Positions 40,462-51,122 of a stretch of DNA of 64,000 bases are shown in pieces. The notes beneath the pieces were generated by a model, which saw nothing but the letters and a program-made list of their open reading frames with translations, was not told the origin of the DNA and did no database searches. How positions within the stretch are numbered: position 1 is the stretch's first letter; the number at the start of each line of letters is the position of its first letter. Source of the stretch: Macrosoma leucophasiata (lineage: Eukaryota > Arthropoda > Insecta > Lepidoptera > Hedylidae); assembly GCA_036365455.1 (NCBI GenBank), contig JAWQUS010000026.1:14898001-14962000 (forward strand). Direction: 5' to 3'. Both the position numbers and the translations under genes were made by a program.

Positions 40462-40600
40462 TCGGAATCGGTGTGCATGTAGGTATGAAGAGATTGAAGA
40501 ATGAAGCGCTGGAAGTGTGTCAGGACCAGGATATCTGGCGCTCACACTCTCTGCCTACCCGTTAGGGACCTGGCGTGAAGATAGATACATAAATACATAT
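40462..40600 (+). repeat. LINE2 3'-end fragment
   Basis: TCGGAATCGGTGTGCATGTA … CACTCTCTGCCTACCCGTTAGG … GGCGTGAAGATAGATACAT. Confidence 0.85.
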
Positions 40601-40778
40601 GATATACATACACAATACACATGAAAAATACACATTCATAATTCGACTCCAAGTCAAAGTTAATTCAAAGAGTCTTGTAGTCTCGGATACTATATTTTTA
40701 TTCATGTTGGTTGTCAGATGAGACCAAATTTTTATCACTTTTTCGATAAATCGTAGAGATATTTGACCTCAATCATAA

Positions 40779-41096
40779 AGTCCTCCAGGCCGAAATCTCA
40801 ATGGAGACTAGCCAACTGCGCGGTAGATATTATAGTGCACACGTGTATGCGCCAACACACGTGCACTCTCTATTCCTCACTCTCATAGCCCGATGGGACG
40901 GCAACCCGACACGACCGGAGAGAGATCGGGCATAGGACCGATGGCTTTTTCATGCTCTTCGAGGCATGGGTACCAGACTCCAGGCTACTACTAGGAATTT
41001 CCTCAATAACAGATTTTCCCGACCCGGGAATCGAACCCGGGACATCAGGCTTCAACAATGCGATTGCGACCATTAGGCCAACGAGGCCGTCATAGT
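40779..41096 (-). repeat. tRNA-derived SINE T2 with 11-bp TSD
   Basis: Minus strand begins GACGGCCTCGTTGGCCTAATG (A-box) and has GGGTTCGATTCCCGGGTCGGG (B-box). It ends near GAGATTTCGGCCTGGAGGAC. Flanks ctcaatcataa at 40,768-40,778 and 41,097-41,107 are identical. Only copy of this family in the window. Confidence 0.95.
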
Positions 41097-41208
41097 CTCA
41101 ATCATAACAAGGGATTCTTTCATGTTTGATTAAAGACTACACTCAAATTGTTATATCCCGTTAGAAAAATTAAATAAACCCGTGCTCACAGATTCAATAG
41201 AACATTTT

Positions 41209-41490
41209 ATTGGTGGTAGAGCTCCAGTGATGGAGCTCGCGGGCGTAGGCACCACCGTATTACCTAATATACTTGCCGCTGAATGGTAGTGTTCAGCATT
41301 ATCGTGTTCCGGTTAGGTGGTAATGTACGGCTCTGTAATTTCCGGCACAGAGGCATAACACCTAATGCCTCAGAAGTGGCAGTGCATCTGCATTTTGACC
41401 GCTGGTCATTGTGTGGGTTTCTATAGGCTGCAGTCATCACTTAACAATGTGAACTGTACGCTTGTTTGCCACTTTAATTACATAAAAAAT
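41209..41490 (+). repeat. RepA copy, full length
   Basis: ATTGGTGGTAGAGCTCCAGTG to TAATTACATAAAAAATAAAAA. Confidence 0.95.
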
Positions 41491-42258
41491 AAAAACATTA
41501 AAAGATTTTTCTAGATCCACGAACGACGTTATTCAAATATTTGGTTCGAGCCACAAAAAACAAACATCGGTTGACTTAAGCACCTTAAGTCGATCAGTCC
41601 TGTAATGTCCTGTTACACGCAAATAAGGTGCGCGTTTAGGCCACTAAAATGTCTCTACTGGACGAAGAGCATTATGAGATATTGAAGAGTTAAAAAAATT
41701 TATGTTTGTCAAAGACTCTGAAAGTAAACAAACGTTCATGCTGTATTATTGATTGTATTAATACAATTATTAAAAAATGCCTTCGTCAGTTTTTTTCCGT
41801 TTAACTGTAATTTATTTTTTACTTTTTAGTTATGGATTTTTTAATTATATTATTATTTTTTCGAATCATTGTATTTTCATCGGTCCTTGAGACGTGTGCA
41901 AAGTTTCAAATTGTTCAAACTTCTAGAAACCGATGGAAATTAAGCTCAAAGATTCCGTTATATACATAGATACAACCCAAGCTTATAAAAGCGTGTTAAA
42001 AATAGAAATAGTACACGATGTTTTGCACTTAATATTTCTGCTTATTGTGGGAGTAAAAGATCGCTTTATGTACTTAAGCTTGCTTTAAGCCCATGCACTG
42101 TATGCTTCCTTTTTGTATGCTCTTCTATTGAACCTGTATCTTCGAGATTCAGACGTAAGCCGAAGATAATTCGAACAGAAAAGAATTTAAAGAATTTCAA
42201 ACGTGTATGCCTACTAGGGAATGGATTAATGCGGTGTTAAAAACAATGTATTAAATGT
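41491..42258. other. Unassigned; one short protein-like ORF
   Basis: No repeat recognised. At 41,648 CTAAAATG starts MSLLDEEHYEILKS*, which looks codon-like but is only 14 codons. GA|GTTAAA could be a weak donor. Confidence 0.35.
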
Positions 42259-42545
42259 TTACTGGTGGTAGAGCTCCAGTGACGGAGCTCGCGGCGTAGG
42301 CACCACCGCATTACCTAATATACTTGCCGCTAAATGGTAGTGTTCAACACTATCGTGTTCCGGTCAGGTGGTAATGTACGGCCCTGTAATTTCCGGCACA
42401 GAGGCATAACACCTTAGGCCTCAGGAGTGGTAACGCATCTGCATTTTGACCTCGATCTTTGTGTAGGTGTCTATAGGCTGCAGTCATCACTTAACATCAA
42501 TGCGAACTGCATGCTTGTTTACCACTTCCATTACATAAAAAAAAA
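42259..42545 (+). repeat. RepA copy, full length
   Basis: TTTACTGGTGGTAGAGCTCC to CCATTACATAAAAAAAAAG. Confidence 0.96.
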
Positions 42546-42627
42546 GTCCTCACATAATCCTGGCAATCCTAAACTTTGTTGTTTTTTTTACTGTCATTGA
42601 TAGTAAATTTTTATGAAATTGTAATTG

Positions 42628-42978
42628 AAGCGCGCATGGCCCCGTGGCTGGTGTAGATCGTAACCGAGAAGGTTAAGCAATACGGGCGTGGTCGGGTGTG
42701 TGACTGGTGACCGCTAGTGGCAAATTAAAATGCGCGTTTCCGTGCTTCTAAGGGCACGTTAAGCCGTCCATCCCGGTTGCTATCAATAGATAGCAGTCGT
42801 TAAACCATGTCGGAGGGCTTATGGGCGGTTTGAAAACATCCGACAGCGGGTTGGCCACTAACCCTTATCTCCACCAACCCGCATTAGAGCAGCGTGGTGG
42901 AGTAAGCTCCAGGCCTCCTCCCAAGACTCGTGCCCAGCAGTGGGACGTATCAAGGGTTGCCATTATTAATATTGATTT
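42628..42978 (+). repeat. 5S rRNA-derived SINE, full length
   Basis: GAAGCGCGCATGGCCCCGTGG, then AAGGTTAAGCAATACGGGCG (5S A-box-like; closest of all copies to 5S) and GGTGACCGCTAGTGG. Tail GGGTTGCCATTATTAATATT. Confidence 0.93.
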
Positions 42979-43655
42979 TAATTGGTCTTGTGCATTAAAT
43001 AAAAAGGACAAATAAATAAAAATGCTAGTGATCTCCCAAGGGTCTATTTTCAACCGCAATTTAAAATACCAAGATGATTTATTTACTGTAACTTACCTGC
43101 TGATCTAATCTATTCAGTCTTTTGCGTGGTTGATCAAGAAACCTTTTCATTTATGACATTAAAAGGACGATTTTTAGCCTAACTTCAAAGAAAGATACAA
43201 TACTAGGAACAACTAAGAACAACGGCCCATAAATATCAACAAAGTCAAACTGAAAAAAACTTTAGCAAAGCATTTTTAGTACGACAAGCAAACTCGTAAA
43301 TTGCCCAAACTCACTTTAATCTCTAAAAATGCGTAGGCGAACCGTTCACGGGACCATTTTAGCTGCCCCCTTGATGTATGCGTAACATATCGCATGAGAT
43401 TAACTTAACGGCCTTTTTTCTACCTATCCAGTGAAATAGAGCTTTTTATAAGCACTGACTGTGAAGGAATATTGAATAGTCAGACAGAACCAGTCAGGGG
43501 CTTGTTGGAATGGTGAATATTATCCGCCTTATTTTTATTCAAGCATAGACTTATTTAGGTAGGTCTACAAAAAAAAAATGTATGTATAAAATAATTCCGT
43601 AGATTAAAGTCATGACTTTATAGAATTTGTCCTATTTTAAGTACAATGCTCAACA
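42979..43655. repeat. Repeat J copy 1 within unassigned DNA
   Basis: 43,322-43,530 (GGGACCATTTTAGCTGCCCC, TTAACTTAACGGCCTTTTTT…) is repeated at 44,195-44,410. The remainder is not recognised. Confidence 0.6.
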
Positions 43656-43656
43656 A

Positions 43657-43945
43657 TTTTTTTTTATGTAATGGAAGTGGCAAACAAGCATGCAGTTCAC
43701 ATTGATGTTAAGTGATGACTGCAGCCTATAGATACCCACACAAAGACCAAGGTCAAAATGCAGATGCGTTACCACTCCTGAGGCCTAAAGTGTTACGCCT
43801 CTGTGCCGGAAATCACAGGGCCGTACATTACCACCTGACCGGAACACGATAGTGCTGAACACTACCATTTAGCGGCAAGTATATTAGGTAATGCGGTGGT
43901 GCCTACACCCGCGAACTCCGTCACTGGAGCTCTACCACCAGTAAA
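43657..43945 (-). repeat. RepA copy, full length
   Basis: TTTTTTTTTATGTAATGGAAG to CTCTACCACCAGTAAA. MITE E begins at its very edge. Confidence 0.96.
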
Positions 43946-44152
43946 ATATTGCACGTCGAGCTTAAGAAGGAGACTTCGGGTCTGTAGAGCGTCATCGCTT
44001 TCGCACCGTACCTATTTGACGTATGTCGACCATTTTGATCAAGTTTTGACCAATGCCGGACTGTCGGTGCTTACGTAGACAGTGTGCAACAAAGGTAACG
44101 TTCTACGAAGTCGAAACGAGCCGATCGTCTCTTTCTTTGACTCGATGTGCAA
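43946..44152. mobile_element. MITE E
   Basis: ATATTGCACGTCGAGCTTAAG … CTTTGACTCGATGTGCAATAT. TIRs of about 17 bp, inner GTCGACCATTTTGATCAAG as in the 35.2-kb copy, but a single copy of the inner unit. Confidence 0.88.
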
Positions 44153-44194
44153 TATTAATTCTTGTGTACTGAAAACTGTATACTCAAATTGTTA

Positions 44195-44410
44195 TCATGA
44201 GTTTAAAAAAATAGACGAATTGCTCGTGAAACCATTTTAGCTGCCCACGTGATGTATACGTCACCTTTCGAGATTAGCGTAACGGCCTTTCTACGTATTC
44301 TATGGGACATGAGAACTTATTTTTTTCATAAACACACTTGGCTTTGAACAAATATTGAATATTTGGAGTTATAGGATTATTGAAATGGTGTCTGTTATCC
44401 ATGGGATAAA
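44195..44410. repeat. Repeat J copy 2
   Basis: GAAACCATTTTAGCTGCCCA, GAGATTAGCGTAACGGCC, ATTGAAATGGTGTCTGTTATCC. Confidence 0.6.
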
Positions 44411-44700
44411 TTTTATCGCTCTGTTTTATGTATCGGGTCTGAATTATTTATATTTTACTTTGTCTGGCTTTGTTCGTGGAATCTGTGCTTAAGTAATGGT
44501 TCTTTATTTTCGTGTAATAAAGCTGCTGAGTTAACATGTAGTTCACATTGTACGTAACTGTAATTTCCGTAATTAGATAAATAACATTTGGATTATTTAT
44601 AAGAAGACGATGAGCGACGCGAACTCAGTATAAAATTCAATTGAGCTTATTGTTCAATATATAATATCACAGTATAGTAGACACCCACTTGACCGGTTTT
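44411..44700. other. Unassigned AT-rich sequence
   Basis: Nothing recognised. Confidence 0.4.
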
Positions 44701-44704
44701 GATG

Positions 44705-44928
44705 TTAAGAAGGTGGCAAACAAGCATGTAGTTCATGACTGCATGACTGCAGTCTATAGACATCTACACAAAAACCAGAGGTCAAAATGCAGATGCGCTG
44801 CCACTCCTGAGGCATTAGGTGTTATGCCTCTGTGCCGGAAATTACAGAGCCGTACATTATCTCCTGACCGGAACACGATAGTGCTGAACACTACTATTTA
44901 GCGGCAAGTATATTAGGTAATGCGGTGG
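44705..44928 (-). repeat. RepA copy, 5' terminus missing
   Basis: AGAAGGTGGCAAACAAGCATG to GGTAATGCGGTGGCG. The ACTGG terminus is absent. Confidence 0.88.
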
Positions 44929-44946
44929 CGAAAAATTAACCTTCCT

Positions 44947-45433
44947 ATATGTATATGTATCTTTACGCCAGGTCCCTAACGGGGTAGGCAGAGAGTGTAG
45001 AGCGCCAGACATCCCGGTTCTGACAAACCTCTCGTGCCTCGTCTACCCTCATCATTCACTTCATACATGCACGCCGATTCCTAAGACTTTTGACCCCACC
45101 ATCAGACAGAACTCGACCTATTTGGTCATGGTAGGTCAGCCTTGGTCTTCCTGGGCCTCGGCAACCATCCACATTCGCATGGTATATCTGTTTAGTCATT
45201 CGCTCATTCGACATTCTTTCTATATGCCCGAACCATCGGAGCATGCCTTTTTTCATTTTTACACCGATACTATCATTCACACAAAGTCTCTTTCTTACAT
45301 CTTCATTACGAACGCGATCGGTGAGTGATACACCGCAGATCTTGCGCAAAGATCTCATCTCGACCGCGTTCAACTTACTTTCATGCTCTTTCCTGCATAC
45401 CCAGCTCTCGCTTCCATATAAAAGCTTCCATGT
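44947..45433 (-). pseudogene. LINE2 insertion with 16-bp TSD
   Basis: A 487-bp 5'-truncated LINE2. Minus frame open for 105 codons (45,373-45,056: MNAVEMRSLRKICGVSLTDR … GRPRLTYHDQIGRVL). 3' end GGCGTAAAGATACATATACA. Flanks aaaaattaaccttcct at 44,931-44,946 and 45,434-45,449 are identical, the signature of target-primed reverse transcription and recent insertion. Confidence 0.96.
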
Positions 45434-45990
45434 AAAAATTAACCTTCCTCATCTATAATTAACTGCTACTTTATTTAAAGATCATTTAAACCTTCACATT
45501 TGGTGTACATTGCGGACTTATACTTAATAAACATCGTAAAGGCATTTTACGCTGCTTACTGGAAGCAATTTATTTCATGTAGAAAAAGTCCGAAATGCTA
45601 AACAAATGACGGGGGGCCTAGACCCGACGACTAAATAGAATGATGGATGGTTTCTACCTACTAAACTTGTATAAAATACGAGCGAGGATATCGTAATGAA
45701 TTAAAAAAGAAATAGCGGCCAAGTGCAAGATGATCACGGGTTAATGGGGTTCCGTACAAGTATAGCTAACGCGGAACCTGTTTGCCAAAATGTTGACCTT
45801 CCTCATCTATAATTAACTGCTACTTTATTGAAAGATCATTTAAACATTCGCATTTGGTGTACTTTGGGGACCTGTACTCCATTAACTTTATAAAGGTATT
45901 TTACGCTACTTCCTGGAAGCATTTTATTTCACGCAGAAAATTGTCTGAAAACCTAAACAAATGACGGCGGGAACTAGACCCGACCAGAGA
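45434..45990 (+). repeat. Repeat I, two direct copies
   Basis: CCTTCCTCATCTATAATTAA … AAACAAATGACGG…CTAGACCCGAC occurs at 45,443-45,640 and 45,799-45,985. The spacer has GCGGCCAAGTGCAAG…GGGTTCCGTAC, a trace of the CCGGTCAAG repeat. Confidence 0.8.
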
Positions 45991-46012
45991 ATATGTAATA
46001 ATACTACGTCGC

Positions 46013-46085
46013 ACCGCGGACACTCCGCCTAAATTCCATACAAACGCTTAATTTGGTTTCTATCAATCAGTGAAGAGTGAGTCCA
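46013..46085 (+). repeat. Family C head fragment
   Basis: CGCACCGCGGACACTCCGCC … CATACAAACGCTTAATTTGG matches 16,944-17,000. Confidence 0.8.
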
Positions 46086-46099
46086 ACTCGCGTTCATGG

Positions 46100-46278
46100 G
46101 ATTGCGTACAACAATGTGGAGGGCCAGATATTCCGGTCCTCACACATCCTGTGTTTCTTTAAAATTCATCATACTCTTCATACATGCACGCCGATTCCAA
46201 ATACTCTTGACCCCACCCTCAGAGTAGTAGTAGCCTCGACATATTTGGTCTAGGTCAGTCTTTGTCTTCCAGTGCCTC
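46100..46278 (-). repeat. LINE2 fragment, decayed
   Basis: GGCCAGATATTCCGGTCCTC … CATACATGCACGCCGATTCC … CCTCGACATATTTGGTC. Confidence 0.8.
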
Positions 46279-46317
46279 TGCAACATTAGCCTTTTGTCAT
46301 ATTGTTTTTAAATGTTT

Positions 46318-46592
46318 CACTGGTGGTAGAGCACCAGTGACGGAGCTCGCGGGCGTAGGTAACACCGCATTATCTAATATACTTACCGCTAAATGGTAGT
46401 GTTCAGCATTGTCGTGTTCCGGTCAGGTGGCTCTGTAATTTCCGGCACAGAGGCATACCACCTTAGGCCTCAGGAGTGGTAACGCATCTGCAATTTGACC
46501 TTGGTCTTTGTATGGGTGTATATAGGCTGCAGTCATCACTTAACATCAATGTGAACTGCATGCTTGTTTACCACTTCCATTACGTAATAAAA
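46318..46592 (+). repeat. RepA copy, nearly full length
   Basis: CACTGGTGGTAGAGCACCAG to CCATTACGTAATAAAATAAA. Lacks the TAATGTACGGC link. Confidence 0.94.
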
Positions 46593-46696
46593 TAAAAATG
46601 AATTAGTTCCATATGCGAAACATTGTTCGTGAATTAATTTCATATTTTACTAAACTAATCCTATTACTCTATTAAACTTTACTCAAACTTTTACAG

Positions 46697-46989
46697 ATTA
46701 ACAACTCCATCGAGCCTCGAACGCTGGACCGATTGATTACAATTCACACATCATTAAACAGCTATCGGGGCCGGCCGATATATTAACACTATCTGAAAGG
46801 ATGAATGGAATGGGGACAAGGGTCCTCACACCCGGATCGGACCGCCATTTTGTGTGGAAGTTGAAATTCACACATAATGGACTCTTGGATAGCGATGATG
46901 AGGTCAAATGTTTCAATATACCGGTACGTGCGCAACCATTTCAAAATTTTTGTGGAACAAAAATTCGTGATAGCATAATCTGCAGGTAG
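46697..46989 (+). CDS. Candidate exon, ambiguous frame
   Basis: A pyrimidine-rich acceptor (CTCAAACTTTTACAG|ATT at 46,696) and a strong donor-like CCG|GTACGT at 46,923 bracket 227 bp of unique DNA. The phase-0 frame closes after 30 codons (…YRGRPIY*). A different frame is open from 46,702 to 46,989 (…MNGMGTRVLTPGSDRHFVWK…) but has a stop between it and the acceptor. So it is either a decayed exon or chance. No domain recognised. Confidence 0.2.
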
Positions 46990-47917
46990 ATACTATTTGA
47001 TTTTATGTCTTTGTTAAAAGATAAATAATCCTTTACTATGGGTAGTAAGGGCAGAATCCTATACTCGGCCTGCCCCCCGCTCCGAGCGCTACGCACTATA
47101 GCAAAAGTGTCTTGAGGATTTTTCGTGATACTCACCTAGCCCCCTTAGCCAGCGTATCGCGCGATAAAGATATTCGTTCCAAAAATCATACATAGGTACC
47201 TTGTATAAGGTTGCAATAATAACTGGTTTCTATTCATTGAATGCGAAGCGATGCGCGATGCACTCGTTGCGCATGCACATAGACATTAGATATTTATGAT
47301 GTTGTTTGAATCATGTTTATTGACTGATAGGTACCTACACCTTTTCCCGTACCGCACTTCATAGTGTATGTGTAGCCTTTTCTTGGTGTTAAGTATATAT
47401 TTATAAGGTTCTGTAGATAACTAATTAGCTTATCCTTGTTAAATTTTATATCGCTCTCGAGAATATTGTAATATACCTAATTAGCTCTAAAGATATGTTT
47501 CAATAGTATTTAAATAGTATTAGAGCTTCGAATGTAAAGGTGCCAGGACAAACCCATTACCTAAGGGTTTTGTGGCATTTTTGTAGCTACATTTAAATTG
47601 TTTTTGTAACTTTTCTTAATAAATAAATAATAAATAAATAAAAATTAAACCTTTTACTTTTTCGAAGTCGGTAAAAAAATATCGCTTACACTTGTAATAG
47701 CCTAATGTGCCAATAACCTTGAAGACCAGATTCTCTAACATTCCCAAACTCATAAAAGTTAAGGCTATATCAATGCGGGGATAATGTTTGGATAAATTGG
47801 TTCGATTACCAAATTTTACATAACCTGTTCATAATCATATTCTTCGCGTGAATATCGCTTTCAGGTTTGAGACTTTTACAATATGCTACCGCTATTTGTC
47901 ATAGCTGATTGCAAAGA
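46990..47917. other. Unassigned; LINE-like (AATA)n tail
   Basis: 47,520-47,645 ends TAATAAATAAATAATAAATA preceded by AT-rich text, as in a LINE 3' UTR. 47,040-47,140 is GC-richer, origin unknown. Confidence 0.4.
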
Positions 47918-48000
47918 GCAACACGGGCCACCGGCCGACCGGAGTGGAGTAGCCATAGGGTTTATTGCTGATGCAAAACATTTTATGCGGGGGGAAAGGT
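47918..48000. mobile_element. MITE F fragment, one terminus
   Basis: AAAGAGCAACACGGGCCACC GGCCGACCGG … GCAAAACATTTTATGCGGGG. Confidence 0.8.
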
Positions 48001-48540
48001 TACTGAGCATTTTTGACCCGGTCGCGAACAGTATCGAAATAGGGTTATTTTTTAACAGCCTTATTAATAAACGTAGACCAGAGCGATTTTAACTTTACGC
48101 CAAGGTTTAAGCGAACATTTTTAAAAATCACTATTAATAAACATAGACCAAGCAGGATTTAAGAATTCTCATCTACTATCGGTGTAAAAGTTATTTCTCG
48201 GCGCCACGTGGTTTACGCGCCGGCGTGATAGGTCCGCCGCCTGCCTGCTGTTGCTGCCGTTTTTACCTCATCGCTATCGATACAAGTCGTAATCTTGTGA
48301 AATAAATCAAAAAACTTAGATCGTTCGCAAGATCGGAATGTATAAAGTCGAAAAGACAATCATTCGAGATTGCTATCACGATACTAAGGCAGACATTAGC
48401 GAAATTCGAAAGTTCGTAGCGACTGCGTGGTAACTGCTGAATTACGTAAATACGGAAGTTGACGTTACGTTTAGATGTACGCTTTAAATTGTATGAACGG
48501 GAAACGTTAACGATATTGTTACATTAAATTATAAAGTGTA
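48001..48540. other. Unassigned, GC-rich core
   Basis: 48,196-48,260 (cgccacgtggtttacgcgcc … gccgccgcctgcctgctg-like) is the most GC-rich unique stretch in this part of the window. An LTR or a promoter is conceivable, but no TATA/Inr pair or LTR ends were found. Confidence 0.35.
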
Positions 48541-48612
48541 ACGTACCTTCATGCCTGTATTCCCCGGGGTAAATGTGAACTGCATGCTTGTTTGCCCCCT
48601 TCATTCCATAAA
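48541..48612. repeat. Joined T1 tail and RepA tail fragments
   Basis: ACGTACCTTCATGCCTGTAT TCCCCGGGG is the reverse of a T1 3' end. GTGAACTGCATGCTTGTTTG … CCATAAAAA is a RepA tail on the plus strand. Confidence 0.65.
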
Positions 48613-49309
48613 AATTTGCTTCTTACAGAAAATGCTATAAAATTGCTTCGAGTTATTCCTAGTTTTCTCTTATCCCAGTAGGATTGTAGCTACGTTAACT
48701 TAGTAACGTGAAACTAGGTGTTCAAATATCGAGTTGCACAGTACACTCAATGCACCCAGTTCAAAGTCCTGTGGGTGCTGTTCATGTTAATGCCATTATT
48801 ATTACTACGTTGAATTGCATGTTAATTCAGGCTTATAGGATCAGCGTTCAACTTTGGAAATCTAGAATCTCACAACTCTAGAATCACCATCTAAATTCAA
48901 TGCATTGTGAATTAAAAAATGGACGTTGTTTTAATCTGTCGAATAAAATTTATTTCAATGGATTCTAGTTTCTATACCCTAACCCGAGGATACTGTATGC
49001 TCGTTAACTATGTTCAAATATTAAGCTACACTTGTGCACACAATGCAACTCGTTTCGAGTCCTGTGGGTGCTGTTAATGTAAATGTTATTCACTGTATTA
49101 AATCACATGCATACACATTACACATATATTTCTAAATACGATTCAATTGAATTTGTTCTTAAAATTAAATGTATATTTTTCAATATTTCTGAGAGATTTT
49201 CTTATATTTTTTTTACTATTCCTAATCATGAGCCTGTATATCAATTTTTACACTGTTAAGTTCAGGAATGAGAAACTTTCCATACAAATTTTACCACTTA
49301 ATTTTTCCC
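48613..49309. repeat. Repeat H, copies 1 and 2, in AT-rich DNA
   Basis: GTTCAAAGTCCTGTGGGTGCTGTT (48,759) and CGTTTCGAGTCCTGTGGGTG CTGTTAATGT (49,052) with similar 60-bp left flanks. A third copy is at 51.3 kb. GTTTCGAGTCC resembles a pol III B-box, but no A-box is convincing. Confidence 0.6.
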
Positions 49310-49420
49310 TTTCTTTTTCATATGAACTTTGTACTGCGGTAATAAAGTGCAAATTGACTTTTTGACGTTAGGAACACACCTACATTGCTTAGACAACCGT
49401 GAGTGCTTGTAATTAAATAT
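49310..49420 (+). repeat. Direct repeat upstream of the DIRS-like RT, copy 1
   Basis: TATGAACTTTGTACTGCGGT … TTGACGTTAGGAACACACCT … CAACCGTGAGTGCTTGTAAT. Confidence 0.85.
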
Positions 49421-49669
49421 GAACGTTTAATAACTTATTTATAATTTACGATGCCGTGGAAATGTCCCAATCATCTTCCCTACCCATTTAAGGGGATTGA
49501 GGGAAGATTAAAAAAATATATTGATGCAACAAAAGAGCCTGTAAACCAATTTTGAGGCATTAAAAACTGACAAAATACCCGTACAAACTATCACCTCCTC
49601 TCTTAGGAGGTTGGTTGATCGCACATTTCCAAAAAAAGAAAAATCTTAAGAGCCCTTAACCTTTCTTTT

Positions 49670-49785
49670 GTATGAACTTTGTTCAGCGGTAATAAAGGGC
49701 AAATTGACTTTTTGACGTTAGGAACACACCTACATTGCTTAGACAACCGTGAGTACTTGTAATTTAATATGAACTTTATGCAACA
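49670..49785 (+). repeat. Direct repeat upstream of the DIRS-like RT, copy 2
   Basis: Near-identical to 49,310-49,420, 361 bp downstream. Both copies lie 5' of the RT frame. They could belong to the retroelement's terminal structure or be a local duplication. Confidence 0.85.
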
Positions 49786-49938
49786 GCAATAAAGCTCAAG
49801 TTGACTTTACGTTTTAGTTAGAAAACATTTGTATGGGAAACAGAAAAGGGGTGTTTTTAGGGGTTTTCCGGCAATTATTCGACTTTTTCTCGCCGTACAT
49901 ACCATCCTTGAAATTCAACAAACATATTAAAAAAAGAA

Positions 49939-51011
49939 TTGGAAAAATTGGTCCAGGCGTTGTTGAGTTATGCGCTTACCAACACATTTTGCGATTCATT
50001 TTTATATTATAGATACCCCCCAGTACAGAATTTATGTTCGATGACGAAGCAGTTCAAGCCTACCTTCAAAAAATTGGTGGGGTGGATAAACTTATTGCCT
50101 CGCCACAATCAAATCAGTAGAATCAGTGGCAGTCTAAAGATTATTTTTATCGTAACCAAAAGCCATCTACTAGCAAACAAACAGGCGATAAGCCCTTTCG
50201 TTGGCACACTACCGCCAAGAGAGGAAAACAAACCTCGCGACCACATAACCAAATTAATAAAGATACGACAGGACAAAACAAGCACAAGAGAAAGAAATCA
50301 AACTTCAATTCTTTTAAAAACAAGCATCACGATTGACTATCAATCATTTCACGGCGGTTGTCTAAAACAATTTCAAAGTGTTTGGAGAAATTTCGGGGCA
50401 CCAAATCATATCTGCCAACTATTAAACGGAGCTCGCATTCCCTTCAAACTGAAGCCGCCGCTTATTTTTCCAAATTCAGTAGTTCTCCAAAAGTACAGAA
50501 CCAAAACCTCTTCGAATATGACTGCTCAAATTCAAACTATGTTAGAATCGGGTATACTCGAGGACGTAGAACCGAGTCCGAGCTACCTTTCAACATTCTT
50601 TCTGGTACGCAAACAGGACGGCAATTACCGCCCTATCTTCAATTTGAAGAAATTAAACGAATTTGTAATCACAAAGCCATTCCAGTTATTCAGCCATTTT
50701 GGAGTCCCAACATTCTTACAACATCAGGACTGGATGGCAAAATTGGATTTGAGCCAAGCATACTTCCATTTACCAATAGCTCAGCACCACCGCCGGTTCC
50801 TGAGGCTGAGTTATCATCACGATGCCAACCAGCACAAACTGCTCCAGATGACCTGCTTGCCCTTCGGTTTGTCGTCGGCACCGAGAACATTTGCCACGCT
50901 AACCAACTGGGTAGCAGAGTTCCTCAGGAGTGACGGCATCAGATGCGTAGTATACCTAGACGACATTTTACTAGCAAACCAGTCGATGCACGATCTACAC
51001 GACGACATACA
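49939..51011 (+). pseudogene. DIRS-like retrotransposon reverse transcriptase, 3'-truncated
   Basis: A single open frame of about 350 codons. The first 140 residues are low-complexity and unassigned. From about residue 147 it reads like a DIRS/PAT-group RT: WRNFGAPNHICQLLNGARIP (N-terminal lead typical of DIRS), FLVRKQDGNYRPIFNLKKLN, WMAKLDLSQAYFHLPIAQHH, TCLPFGLSSAPRTFATLTNW, and the catalytic CVVYLDDILLAN (YxDD). RNase H, methyltransferase-like and tyrosine recombinase parts are missing because RepA sequence starts at 51,012. The surviving frame has no stops, so truncation is the main lesion. DIRS elements integrate by a tyrosine recombinase and not an integrase. A gypsy-type RT is the alternative, less likely from the lead motifs. 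Confidence 0.82.
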
Positions 51012-51122
51012 CCTGACCGGAACACGATAGTGCTGAACACTACCATTTAGCGGCAAGTATATTAGGTAATGCGGTGGTGCTTATGCCCGCGATCTCCGTC
51101 ACTAGAGTTCTACCACCAGTAG
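51012..51122 (-). repeat. RepA copy, 5' half only
   Basis: CACCTGACCGGAACACGATAG to GTTCTACCACCAGTAGA. Joined directly to the RT frame at …GACGACATAC|ACCTG. Confidence 0.93.

Noticed and set aside
41648..41692. Mini-gene MSLLDEEHYEILKS*
   Set aside because: Fourteen codons without splice, homology or conservation evidence.
48180..48560. LTR or host promoter
   Set aside because: GC-rich and unique-looking, but no TG…CA ends, PBS, or TATA/Inr arrangement could be shown.
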